A stretch of 64,000 bases of DNA, taken from the NCBI RefSeq assembly GCF_021730395.1, contig NC_069369.1:63639501-63703500 (forward strand), in the 5' to 3' direction. The translations under genes were made by a program, and so were the position numbers. This DNA comes from Mercenaria mercenaria (taxonomy: Eukaryota; Mollusca; Bivalvia; Venerida; Veneridae). The notes under the pieces were generated by a model. That model did not search any database and was not told the origin of the DNA. It worked only from the letters and a program-made list of their open reading frames with translations. This document shows positions 37,355 to 49,227 of the stretch, in pieces. The first letter of the stretch is position 1; the number at the start of each line of letters is the position of its first letter.

Positions 37355-38469
37355 ATCCGTTGTCTAAAATCACAAAATTTATACGGCGTTACAAACCTGT
37401 GATATTGTAGTAAAATGATTTAAAATATCTTTTTGTGTACCTCGACATTTTCGAAATGTTTACATTTTGTTAACAATAATGTATATATAATATTTTTAAA
37501 AATGAGTAGAAAATGACTGGTTGGCTGATTTTCTCAGTTCACATTGAAGTAGTTCTCCAGTATGATGAAAAATTATGCTGGAAGGGCAGTGTATGGATTT
37601 GTACCGCAGTAACTTTTGTTTAGGGCTTCCTAAACTGCAGTTTAACATTCTTATCTTACCATCAAACTGATAAACTGAATTATGCAACAATTACTCTCGT
37701 ACTTTAAACAGTATGTTTTAATAACGTTTTGCACCGTTTTACATTCGTATAGATTCTAGAATGTGTACTGTTCAAGAACATTCACCAGCAAGTAATGGTC
37801 CTTGTGCTATACTTATGATCTGGAACTCGAGAAGCTTAAGAATATTTCGGCCTTAAAGATTTGAGACACATTACGTTCCAGAATATTTCATGCTTTAATA
37901 TCTTAACCAAACTAGAAATATTGTACAATACATAAAATTCGTTTTGATCAAGTTTATATTGAACACGCGTCTAAAGTAAGAGCTTAAAGCATCGGTGTCA
38001 GGCGTAAATCTTGGCTTGAACTGAACCCCGTTAAGGATAGTAAAGGTAGAGGTAGATGTCCCTTTGTTTGTCATTCTGTGACTTATTTATGCTTTAGGAG
38101 TTACAATATTGGAGCTATCTAATCCAACCTTAGAGAAAATAGATGTGGCTCGTTCTAGTTTGATTATGAACCAAGTCAGATTAGAATCTGATGAGTGTTG
38201 TGATTCTTTATTAAAAGAACGCCACAATTTATCATATTCTACTCTTGGGCCGCTTCTGTCTTCACTAACTCTATTGATTATAAAACAGATCTGAATTTGC
38301 AATATATCTGTGGACAGTTCAAGAAAAGGTTCAGATATATTCATCATTCATCAGTTCTTCCAAATACCAGTTTGTTAACATTTCAGAAACTTATTTTTAT
38401 CTAATAAGTTATTGATAATGTCATTATCTTGAAATTAAAATTCTGTAAATGTCCAGAAACCGTCATTAA

Positions 38470-38560
38470 CCATTAGCCTGCTGGCGGCAAGGGATTTTGC
38501 CTTTCCGACCAATGCAGACTAAGATAAGTCTGTGCATCTGAGCATGCTAATCTTCGTCTG
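38470..38560 (+). repeat. Dispersed repeat fragment (inverse copy at 47.6 kb)
   Basis: TTAGCCTGCTGGCGGCAAG, GATTTTGCCTTTCCGACCA and a hairpin-like ACTAAGATAAGTCTG follow one another. The reverse complement of the first ~50 bases appears at 47,640-47,715. Confidence 0.6.
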
Positions 38561-38914
38561 TAGCGTTTGATATACGAGCCCCCTTCAGATAAAAAACGAT
38601 ACTGCACAAATTGAATGATAGACCAGTCCCTTTTAGAAATTTAGCAGAGTAAAGGTAAGAAATCTTTTCTAAATGTCCATTTCCGGAATTGTGTGCAAGA
38701 GCCGTTTTTCACTTTCTCGCAGGCTATGTTACAGGATATTATATGAATGTTAAATGCGGCATTTTTGCAGCATAATCACTCGTTGAAAATACCTTGTAAG
38801 TGCTGCATTGCATATTGATAAAAATACAGGAAAAAATACGATGTTGTTATAGTGTGTGGAGCAACTGCAAGTTGGGCAACTGTATCAAATGATCAGTGCA
38901 GGGATTGGTGTCCG

Positions 38915-39145
38915 GGAATTCCAAGAGACCAGATCCACTAATGCTTTTTTTTTGGTGTTAGTTGTGTTAAACTCGCACCGACACACTTATAAGTCATATG
39001 GCAACTTTCTAGCTTTGGTGGTGAAAGAAGACTCAAAGTGCCCATCCGTGACTTATTTCATCACGAGCTAATACCCGAGTAGAATCACCGACCTTCCATA
39101 CGGCAGCCGGCTTGAAGAATGCCATGCCTCGAGTGAGGCTCGAAC
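38915..39145 (-). repeat. tRNA-derived SINE, second family, inverted
   Basis: Inverted tail GTTAAACTCGCACCGACAC at the left and inverted B box GAGGCTCGAACCCACATCGG at the right, with the body between. It lies in the last intron of the pseudogene. Confidence 0.8.
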
Positions 39146-39620
39146 CCACATCGGTGAGGGGGATCTACTTATGCAAAACACTAAGCAGGTTTAGCCTAGC
39201 ATTATTTATATAATTGAAACATACTGCAAATATGTAGATACATGCTAGAAGACAACCAATTTGTCGTGTGTGTTGTGTTTACGGTATATACTACATTTAA
39301 GTATATCTGCACTATTGTTGCAGCATTAACCTTCACTGTTGAAACATTGAATGCAATTAATGTTTAACTTTTTCAATACTTACATATAATCCAAAAGCAC
39401 ATCGGAAGTATGTTGAAAGCATGCTGAAAGTGTACTTAAAGTAGATACCATTATTTACTGTTTTATTATACACGCCTTTGTCTTTTTTCTTTTGGCTTTG
39501 TATCAAAAAGAAGTTAAAATAAAATGAAAAGTACGATGGGAAGCTTACTGGTTTATATTTCAGTTGTAATAATTCTTAAACTTAACTAAAACTAAAAACA
39601 GAATTTTCTTTCATTTACAG

Positions 39621-39680
39621 AGATGGCAGATCATGTTCACACCACTGCTGCAAACGCATCAGCTTTTAGCGAAAGAGTAA
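39621..39680 (+). pseudogene. SLC6 pseudogene exon 14 (last coding exon)
   Basis: Acceptor TCATTTACAG, then RWQIMFTPLLQTHQLLAKE and TAA. The junction LRQ|RW continues the phase of exon 13 and agrees with the GTLRQRW motif of the family. The C-terminal tail is short. Confidence 0.8.
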
Positions 39681-42600
39681 TCACGAGCCATGCAATTGCG
39701 TCTAAACAACCTTTCCAACCGTGTGCTTCTTTTTCTATTTTTATGTACATTTAGTTACGAGATGCAATAATCATTTAGTATTTTACATGTCATAACGACC
39801 GATTACTAACATCATGCGTGTTATGTTGTTGTTTTACCTTTGAAAATGTCCTGTGAAAAATGTTAACTAGAGTTGTATATGTCCTGTAATACAATGATTG
39901 TTTGATGTACGAATACACTTTTCATACTACAGCTTTGTAGGTAATGCTTTTAATTTACTGAGATAATACTTCATGTTTATATCTTGTTTTATAGTCAAGA
40001 TAGTCAAAACATTAATCTACCGAAGTGCTTTTGAAGAGCTTTATAGTTTTTATGCAAGATTACAGTAATTGGTGTTGCGTAACACGTAAATCAATAGTGC
40101 CAATTCTTGCTCCCTATTTATATTCATATCAGCCGAACTAATAAGGTGACACAGAACCATTAAACCTGAAAAATCCATTGAAAGTGTTGCTAATCGTACC
40201 AGAGAAAACATATGAACAAGATCGAATTAGGGCAAAGGTACTACTAATTAGTAGCAAACGACGAATAAGAGTAACAAATCAGCAAGAAGCTTTATTGTCA
40301 TATCAAACTAATACAACTGGCTCTCCGGCCGGCTGGCTTGTAGTCTAAAAATTCGAACAACACGACTTGGCAAGCGATGAAGAAGACAGCAAAACAAACT
40401 TAAAAATACCGGACACGTCTGTTCGTAATTTTAAAAGAGCCTGGTAGTAGAAGAAAATATTAATTGAATAACCAGTATAATTCTACATCACGTTGTTCTC
40501 CTTATTAGCTCAACAACATGCCAGATATTTCTTTTTTTGAAACGCCAACAAATCTGTCATGGTACCCTTAGCCCAAGAAAACAACATATTTTGTCAATAC
40601 ATGTTCAGGAAGCCCGAGATCTGTCTCAGCTCCAATACCAACCGATCAATATCTTGTTTGCGGAATGTCTTCCGTCCTTCCTGTCAAAAAATGTGTTCAA
40701 CCAGAACCCTAACGGATTCCCAGCTTTTCCAGGCACATTTTCAGCGGAAAAACTGAAGCGGTAACATCCCAGGATCCTAATAACAACATGGACTTCAAAG
40801 TTGAGTATAATTTGAATTTCTTCTGACTGTTCCATATGCACAATGCACAAAAGTCCTATTATGAATTCAAAGAAAATAGGCATTTTCAAATATTTCTGTA
40901 TTTCTGTAGATTGAAACAAAACCTCGATCTTTGGTGTAGATGCAAATGATTTAAGAAATGTAATAAAGACGGTTACACTGTTCTTTTCATCCACTCTCCT
41001 GAACCAGTGACTTAAGAACCACCAACACGAAAACACGCTAAATACTTTCCCGCCATCCATAATAAAATGTAGAGTTATTCTGAAGCCAGTGGCAGAGGGT
41101 TATTGCAGACAAAATCCGGTCTAATCTGCCGTGTGCAGAAACTGAAAAGTTACAAAACTCTATCGGTCGCTTACCTTTCGCTAATCAGGATCTTCAACAC
41201 ACTTGCATATAAATATCTTTTTTGCGCATTGCTCTATAGGTAAGTGGTTTGGACTCTTTGTGTCGTGAAAAAAAAGGAAATAAAGAAGAATACTATTTGT
41301 GTCATTTGTTTAGTATATATGTATTAAGTGGTGTTACTGAAGGTGTTGGAATTAAAGAAATAAAACCTGACTTACATGTACATGACATTCATTCCGTAAA
41401 AAAGTGATATTTTTCTCCAAAAAGATTACCGGGCCCTTTTGTTCTTATGAGTGACCCATCCCCATAGAAACAGTTTTCCCGAGGAAATCTTCTTTTATCT
41501 TGCATATATTAATGTTTGAAACATTTTATTACCCCGACTATACATGTAATCCGCTTCACGACGTTAGGAGCCTCCATAGCCGAGTAGATTTAAATCGCTG
41601 GCTTCAAATCACTTGCTATTAACCGGTTTTGGTTCTAACATTGTGTATACACGTTTTTGAGGAAACCTTCTAAATCAATATTTCATATAAATTTACAAGA
41701 GCATTTTTATAATTTACGTAACTTGTCATTGCATGTGTCAAGGATTCACCAGGAAGGATTAGCTTTAACTGACACTATCCTGTGACTTTGAACATATTTG
41801 GGAGAGAGTGAGGTTAGGTGCGCAAAAGCCGTTTAAGCTCCCCAGTGGTGTGTTTCAAAGCTATACCCACTGTGTTTCCTCTGTTCAATTGGCCCTGTTA
41901 CGGTCTTCTTGAAATTATTACACCGTAAAAGATATCTTCCTAGAGCTGTTTACCTATACAACGGCGACGTTTTCTTACACTTGTATACTTCTTTTTTGCT
42001 CGAGTGCACGAGGTAATGCATTGTAATGTTTCCCCTGTATCAACATTCGCAATGTAAAGTATCGACGGCCCAAATGTCACCCTTTACCGCAAACATGAAG
42101 AAAAAACATGACACACGCACGATGTATGGTGAAATTGCATAGCCAAACCTGTTCAATTTTCAAGAAGACATAGTGCAGAATAGATCATAAGCAAACAGAC
42201 TAATTTTGGCTAAAATGGATAATGTGGGGGACATTAGTTTTAATAATTTTGAAAACCGATGGAATTTGTATTATTCACTTGTGCAAAATGACAAAGTAGT
42301 GACATTTCATTCATTTGTGCAAAATGACATATTAGTGACAGACACTGTAGTGACAAATTCGTGTTTGATGCAAAGACTTATGTCAGAGACTTTGGAGTGA
42401 ATATATATGGCCTAGACTGCAGCAAGACCAAGTAGCAAGACGGTGACACCACTAATCAATGGACAGATGAAACGTACTGCAGACCAAACAATCCTTCTGG
42501 GGCTTAAGGTGTGAATGCAATCGGGTTCAAAAAGAATCAGCCGGGTCGAGTTTTTTTCTCAACCTCAACGCTCCCGACGTTTAGGGCTTTGTAGACATTT

Positions 42601-43644
42601 ACTTAAAACGGTTCGTATTTCTAAAGCAGCATACAAGAGCATACGGTTACATGCACCAACCCTTCAAAGAATGTTGTCACCGCAGCATCAGAAATGGAAA
42701 AATAATGATACACGAATCTCCGTTTGCTAATTAAAGCAACCACAGAAATGTTCACAAAAAACTTCGTATTTTTAACGATGGAACTGCCCATAAACACCAC
42801 GATTGTTTATCTCAGTCAGTTTTAAGGGACAGAAACGTTTCTTTGATAAATACAGAATCGCATTAAGCCAGAAAGAGAGAAAGAGGCATTTAATTGAATT
42901 GGTACAATACATACGACCAGTTAAATGATATACATTATAAGAACTTCTTGCGTAAAATTGAAAATGTGTACGATTTTTTATGTGACCCTTAGTAGACCTA
43001 TCACTTTTAAAATATCTCTGTAAGTTGCAATTATAACCATTTTGCTATTGATCAATATATACTGTTACAGACTACATTTGTTTTCTTTTTGTTCTACTTT
43101 TTTTTTCAGTTGATCATAACCTTAGTATCAAAAGCAAAGCCTCATATTCGTGATAGATATTCTCGGTTCCTGAAGTCCTTGCTCTATTTATGTACTTTGC
43201 ACGGCATTCGCATATGACACAGCAGAGCGAAAGATCAAGTAATTGATTTTGATAATATTATATATTAGTAGGTAGCGTCTTTTTTAAACCTTGCTGACTG
43301 GACCACGTGACAGGACGGTTGCGTTATAGGCTGATTCGAGAAGCGATATGAATTGAAACGGAAAAAAATAAGCTAATGAGACATGTTGAATCGGATTGTG
43401 TAGTTGGCACTGGAAAATAAGTTTTGTATAAAGTTGGTTCTTCTTTGCCCTTGAAGGTCTGTCGTTATAAAAGGGATTCATAAAGAAATGAAATGTTATG
43501 TTTAAAATTGGAACAAGTGGAATATACTAGAACTGTACTTCAATACTACCGCAAAAGAAATGACAAAATAGTGAACATTAACTAAGAAACAATATATCCC
43601 AACACTGATTTGTCATTGAATAAGATCATTGTTTAATGTTTAGG
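39681..43644. other. Non-coding right part of unit 1
   Basis: Beyond the pseudogene's stop no further gene can be supported. A partial SINE head (GCCTCCATAGCCGAGTAGAT, ~41,570) is present. At ~42,280-42,345 a short tandem repeat of TTGTGCAAAATGACA is seen. AT-rich sequence makes up the rest. Confidence 0.45.
40537..41060. other. Region open on both strands; no gene assigned
   Basis: A minus-strand frame of 144 codons (40,626-41,060) is the longest unexplained frame in the window; two plus-strand frames (40,537-40,764 and 40,559-40,756) overlap it. The base composition is more even than in the neighbourhood. None of the three proteins resembles a family I know, and splice context is unclear. 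It might be an old insertion or an exon of an unrecognised gene. Confidence 0.2.
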
Positions 43645-44937
43645 GATGCTGGCGCAAGGATGAGTTAAATAGCTCTGCCTTTAAGTTTCCTTCGAACAAT
43701 AGAAGTAACGTTATATTGTGTATAATTGTTCCTGGTAGCAGCAGCGCCAATCAAAGAGCACAAAAGACTGAGTTTTCAGAGTTACTAATGTCTAAAGAGC
43801 TGATAAATAATCAAAGTAAATATTTGAAACTTATATATCTCAACAGTAACACGGGAAATTTAGAAACAAAGAATGATACATTTGCTTTCTGATTTTTTTA
43901 TTGAAAATAAAAAAGAATATAAGATCATTAACTCAAAATCACAAGAATTCTAAAATAATCTCGCTCACAATCTAACGTGTTGTCTAAATGGAAGTTTCAA
44001 ATATTTAATTTTAATCATTTTTTATATATTGATCTTAACTATTCCAATGTGACCTAATCCAACAAATTACAAAGAAATAATGCAGAATATCAATTCAATA
44101 TTTTAAACTTAACAATTTAATTTAACTGTTCATGGAATATTAACATGTAAAACTCAAATAAATAATACAATGCAACAATATAATATAACACCTAATTTTG
44201 ATTTAAAACGATATAAATGTTATTGATGTACATGTAGTTCTAATTACTGCTTTTCCACGAAAACGTACATGCATGAAGTACATGCAAATTAAAACATATT
44301 TGTTGGCATGGAAAAGTAAAGTATATATCTAATTGTAGGAACAGACAAAAATTCGAATATTCTAATAGATGAGCTGTATAATATATGTTCACTCGTGCGA
44401 AAACTTGACTGGTCTAATCTAATCATATAATTAAAACCATGACGTTCATTTTTCAATTATGTGGAAAATATGTTACATACTGCATATACTTTAAACGCTT
44501 TTTTTACTTACATGTTTTCATCTACTGCAGCTTACAAAGTACAATTTACTGAGTTCAATTTTTGTTTTAATCTATTCTACAATGGAAAATAATTGTAAAG
44601 GTAAAAAATTAAAATTCTTGTTCCGGTTGACCAACTAACCTGCAACATGTGGCAAAATACTTCTTTTGTGTAGGACTTTAAAAAGTACATGTTTTAACAT
44701 TGTTCCAAAATAAAATAGCAATAACTAAGACTCCTTCTAAAAGAGTTTATCCCATCTTCGTACTCATGTTCAGCTTTTAAAATTATCAAGAGTCCGTCTT
44801 TTGGTGACCCTCTACCAAAATTCTTCAAGTTCTTATTTACATGGCCACTTTGTACGGCTATATGGAAACCTGATAATATCAAACAAGTATCCTCGGATGA
44901 CATTTTACTAAATTCGTTTTAATAACGTTAATTTGTA
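43645..44937 (+). repeat. Third copy of the 9-11 kb / 13-15 kb repeat, without LINE
   Basis: Matches 13,568-14,925 and 9,970-11,315. The match stops within ~20 bases of where the LINE-like frame starts in the other two copies. This is also the first sequence of unit 2. Confidence 0.8.
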
Positions 44938-45466
44938 AAAAAAAAACATGGTCACAAAAAGACTGGACTTGTTTTTACTTTATAGCTGTATGGAAATTTT
45001 TACAAATATCTGAAATCTCTTGTCTGCTTTAATATAATTTTTTAAAAAACTATTCCTTTGATGACCTTCAGGTGGTTTCGCTATGATGTCAAAATGTTTG
45101 ACCGTCAGCACACGAGTATGTTTTTCTCATATGGATTTTGTAGAGACAATGAGAATTTCTTGTATGAAATTGTTATGCCTGATTTTTAGAATAATACCAG
45201 GCAAATGTCTTTTTTAAGACCACCTACTAATACTTGAAAAATTGTTCCAGTTCGTTCAAATTTGATAAACAAAACTTATATAGTGTAAAGTATAAAGTCT
45301 TCAAATAACATCAACATTTTACCCTTTGTCCGATTTTAAAATAATTTCTCGGAATTTGTTCTGGTTTGTCAAAACGTATCGCCGTATAAGCTAAATATAG
45401 AAGTGTATTCAAACGACACGTTCTCCTGAATTACACAATCGATTCTAAAATAATTTTACATAAATT
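44938..45466. other. Non-coding stretch
   Basis: AT-rich, no counterpart in unit 1 that I could see, no supported gene. A 62-codon frame at 45,643-45,831, past the MITE, is also unassigned. Confidence 0.4.
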
Positions 45467-45631
45467 GAGCCGTACCATAAGAAATCCAACATATTGCATT
45501 TGCATCCGCGTAGTCTGGTCAGGATAAATGCTATTCGCTAACGGTTTTAATAGTTGCAATAGGTTTTGAAAGCGAACAGCATGGATTCTGACCTAAATGC
45601 GCACTATGTTGGTTTTCTCATGGCGCAGCTC
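45467..45631. mobile_element. Palindromic MITE, diverged and shortened copy
   Basis: GAGCCGTACCATAAGAAATCC at the left end and TTGGTTTTCTCATGGCGCAG at the right; the central TCTGGTCAGGAT and AGCGAACAGCATGGATTCTG are kept. It has more mismatches than the two other copies, so is likely older. Confidence 0.8.
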
Positions 45632-46064
45632 AAATATGTCTCGTGGGACCCCCACTAAGGTTGTTCTTATCCTTTGATGTTATCAAGAATCGTCATCTTC
45701 AAAAGTCATCGTCTCTTAAAGTGTTTGACCAATCTAGAAATAGTTTCCCAGATTGTTTGTTAAGTGAATCTCAACTATATTTGTTAAAAATATTCAGACA
45801 TTATGAAGAGATATGTGGTAAAATGAATTAAAGTACAAAAACATGACATCTAGTTTCAGTAACAAATACAAAGGTGTCCGTTATTGTAAAACAGAATCCA
45901 GATGAAACTTCATTATAAATAGTAAAAAGGCGTCTTTTTTAAGTCCTAAATTAGTAAAGGTGAGTTATTTCTTTTATTTACTCTTAAACTCGTGTAATTA
46001 ATATAAAAGTTTGACAAAAAACTTGAAAATTCAACAAATAAAGAACATTCTGATTGCTAATTGG

Positions 46065-46721
46065 TGCCTGTGGTTTTAATTCTATTCCTGTAATACTATA
46101 TATAGTCCAATATGATTTAATATCTTGTTGTTCTTTTTTGTGTGTTGTTGTTTGTAATTGTTTCCAACATATATAGCAACTTTTCTACACCTTTAATAGT
46201 CTGTAGAGAATAATGATAATTCTGTGATAGCCCCTTTCTGTCTGTGATAATAATGATCTCAAACCTAAAAGTGCCAATTTTCTTTCCATTTAATAAAACA
46301 GTATCTGTTGTTGTTTCTTGTGTGGGGCTACATTTTGATAAAGGACCACAATGGAAATAAGGATTTTCCTTTTTTGTGTCATCCCTATATTTTAATGTTG
46401 TGACACGGTTTAATATTTCTTATTTTTCCTTCTAATTATATACACATATTTTTAATCAAAGCTTTTTATTTGAATGATATATTTTGTTTGTAAATTTCTT
46501 ATTAAAGTAACCCTTTATAATAACCTTATTTACTGAACTTGTAGCTAGTTTTATCTGTGTTAATATTATTTATCATTTAATGCAGTTTAACTTCCATCTT
46601 TTTCTTCTGTTGCAAAACCTGCTTTATTTTGTTTTATATATGGATAGTATGCACCATTTATTAAAATGTTGAATTATGATATGTATGATTGATTGAATGA
46701 ATGAATGAATGAATGAATGAA
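46065..46721 (+). mobile_element. Retro-insertion with (GAAT)n tail, unit 2 only
   Basis: About 660 bases ending in GATTGAATGAATGAATG repeats are flanked by TAATTGG on both sides (46,058-46,064 and 46,722-46,728). Unit 1 has the uninterrupted site GCTGATTGGACGAA at ~19,718. A simple-repeat tail plus a 7-base target duplication suggests a LINE 3' end or SINE-like retrocopy; no coding remains. Confidence 0.75.
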
Positions 46722-46728
46722 TAATTGG

Positions 46729-48569
46729 ACGAATTGTATTTTATAAAATATCAGGATACCCTCGATACACATGCGACTGCATGTGCATTTTGGATCGGCA
46801 TATAGCAATTTATAAATTAAAGCAAACAATGAACATTTCGCCTCACTTTCTCGTCAGCTGTGAATGGAGAAATCTCTGCAGCTTGCCAGTTTCTTTGTTG
46901 TCAGCCTATAGCATGGAAATCCACCACTTTGTGTTGCAATTCAGCTAGCAATTTTTCTTCTGTTTATATTCATTTCTATAATTTAAACATGGTATATGCC
47001 ATAATGTCAAATTGAATTATATAAAAGTCGCGGCAATTTCCCATTTAGCTCAGTGTTTGCTGTTTGTGACTACATTGTCAAATAAAAATAGTTTTAGAAT
47101 ATTTGTACTGTCGTCATAGATATAGATTCTACCTTGGTCGCAACCGGTTTGAAATCGGTCATTGCATTAAGACTTACTCAGCCGCCTGCTTTTGGCAGCC
47201 GCATTGGTGCATTCCTTTGTGGGTTGCTTAATACAGGTTTGGCTGTATATGTATGTTTAAATGTATACGTTATGTATCAGGTAAAGATTATCTGATAATA
47301 TAATTAATATAATTATGTATAAATTTGATTTACATTTTGCGTGTGCTTTACCATCACCAATAAAATAATTTGAAAATGAAATTACATTTTACTTGTTTTA
47401 TATTTAGTATTTAATGGTTTTCACAAATAACTGAAAACTAATATAGATACATCTGTAGATTTGGACAAAGTGGTGATACAAAATATTATTTTCATTTTGA
47501 ATCTTCATCTATTCAGGTAAGATTAATTTGCTTCTTGATATGCTAGCTTTTCTTAACATGTATTCAAATGAAAGCCTGCTAAATTTCTACAATGGACTTG
47601 TCCATCAATCAATTTGGGCAGTATAATTTATTATTAGAACGTGTGCAGCCAGAGCAGGTTAATCTGGCGTGCACTGGTCGCAAAAGCAAAATCTTTTGCC
47701 ACCAGCAGGCTAAGGTTAAATGGAAAAATAGAAGACATTCACATATATGGAGCATATATATATTTGTTTAAGCGGAATATTGAACTATCTTTCAGCGAGT
47801 AATCATCAGATGCCAAATTTAAAAGATTATTTTCACGGATGAATAAAATTGCAAAGTAAATGTAAAATCTGTGCTTGAACGAGAAGGGAAATTTTAAGAT
47901 ATAACAAGGTAAGAAAGTACAAATCAGAAAAAAAATCTTTTAATTTCATGTCTTATATACCCCTGGACTTGAGTTTCATCACGGGGCGACATCGTGACGT
48001 CACAATGTTTATGCAAAAAGGTTAAATCTAGCAGATTTACAGATATTATAACGCTTTTATATAAAGTTGCGATTTTTTACGTTCTTACAATAATTCAGTA
48101 AACCTGATTGAAAGTAATTTTTACATTAATGATATTTGAATGTAGTTTCCTGTTACTGAAATATATTTGATATTTTTCACTGAAAATGTTTGACATATTC
48201 TATCCTTATAATTTCTACATAAGAGAGTCTAGAATATATCATCCACTAAAAAGATGTAATAGTTCATATGTCACATCTTTACAAGGGATAGACTGTTAAA
48301 TCGAGAAAAGAAGAATAATTCAGAAATGTCTTGATGATCTGTTCAAGAGCAATAGTAGAATAACGATACTCTCACTTCAAATAAATGCTCACTAGTTTCA
48401 TATCGTTTAATTTGATCCGTCAACTAACATAAATCATCTAACTACTGGCTATTTTATAGCGGAATTTCACTATCCACAGTTGAACGTAATAACCTCATTC
48501 CATTGTTCGATCTGCTCAGCGAAATTTCACGAACGCACATTTGTATAGAAGCACTGGAGGGACAATTGA
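46729..48569. other. Non-coding 5' flank of the unit 2 SLC6 gene, left part
   Basis: Up to ~47,160 it is colinear with 19,735-20,200 of unit 1. Beyond that it is specific to unit 2 and AT-rich. The inverted dispersed-repeat fragment (47,640-47,715) lies here. Confidence 0.5.
47640..47715 (-). repeat. Dispersed repeat fragment, inverse of 38.47 kb
   Basis: CACTGGTCGCAAAAGCAAAATC and CACCAGCAGGCTAAGG are the reverse complement of the phrases at 38,470-38,530. Confidence 0.6.
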
Positions 48570-49227
48570 GTTCCGTACTTCCCAATTCTGACTTCTAACT
48601 TTTGCACTTCTCACTTTCAACTTCTTGACTTTCTACTTCCTACTTCTAACTTCCGCACTTCTGACTTCTAACTTCCACATTACTGACTTCACACTTCCTG
48701 ACTTCCGACTTCTGATCTCCAACTTCCACACTTCTTACTTCCGACTTCTTGACTTCTTACTTCCCTCTTTTAACTTCCGCACTTCTGACTTCTAACTTCC
48801 GCACTTCTAACTTCCAACTTCCTGACTTTCGACTTCTGATTTCCAACTACCTGACTTCTTACTTCCGACTTTTTGACTTCTTACTCCCCTCTTCTAACTT
48901 CCGCACTTTTGACTTCTAACTTCCCGACTTCCAACTTCCGCACTTCTTACTTCCAATTTCCGCACTTCTGACTTCCAACTTTCCCTCTTTGGAAGTCGGA
49001 AGTAAGAAGTGTGGAAGTTGGAAGTCGAAAGTAAGAAGTCAGGAAGTTGGAAGTCAGAAGTGCGGAAGTTAAAAGTCAAAAGTGCGAAAGTAAGAAGAAG
49101 AAAGTAAGAAGTCAAGAAGTCGGAAGTAATAAGTGTGGAAGTTGGAAATCAGAAGTAAAAAGTCAGGAAGTGTGAAGTCAGAAGTGTGGAAGTTAGAAGT
49201 CAGAAGTGCGGAAGTTTTTAAGTTGGA
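48570..49227. repeat. CTTCC/GGAAG foldback minisatellite
   Basis: Left part (48,570-48,990): a run of ~10-base units such as ACTTCTGACTTCC, ACTTCCGC and TCCTGACTTC, nearly without G outside GAC/GC. At 48,990/48,991 it switches to the reverse complement (GGAAGTCGGAAGTAAGAAG...) and goes on to 49,227. Long stretches of the two arms can pair. Frames across it give repeats like SWKSEVRKLEV and TSDFQLP, which are repeat artefacts. It lies in a part of unit 2 with no unit 1 counterpart. Confidence 0.92.

Larger units (their letters stand above)
25301..39680 (+). pseudogene. SLC6-type Na+/Cl- dependent transporter pseudogene (unit 1 copy)
   Basis: Homologues of exons 1-5 and 9-14 of an SLC6 transporter gene are in order and on one strand. 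What is left includes the TM1 signature [20 protein letters not shown]2 ELALGQY, TM8 GFDSQ and the C-terminal exon ending LLAKE-TAA. Breaks seen against the unit 2 copy: a +1 T-run insertion in exon 3 that leads to TAA; a 14-base loss at the start of exon 4; an in-frame TAG at 30,288-30,290 in exon 5; absence of exons 6-8 (121 residues plus parts of two split codons, TM5-TM7 and part of the Cl-/Na+ site); an acceptor AG changed to TG and a 1-base loss in exon 10; and an apparent frame problem in exon 12. TM8 also has Leu changed to Arg (MILRVGF). No protein transporter can come from this locus; a transcript is possible. Confidence 0.93.
13568..43644 (+). repeat. Tandem segmental duplication, unit 1 (~30 kb)
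   Basis: Homology to unit 2 is colinear, with gaps: 13,568-14,925 with 43,645-44,937; 19,470-20,200 with 45,818-47,160; 21,280-24,900 with 49,850-53,000; 25,260-31,360 with 53,280-58,275; and 33,020-35,190 with ~62,190-64,000. Coding exons are close to identical and introns clearly diverged, so the duplication is not recent. The right border is inferred from the point where unit 2 begins. Confidence 0.75.

Noticed and set aside
48894-49115. 73-codon frame with repeated Ser-Glu-Val and Phe-Arg motifs
   Set aside because: It crosses the turning point of the foldback minisatellite; the peptide repeat follows from the DNA repeat.
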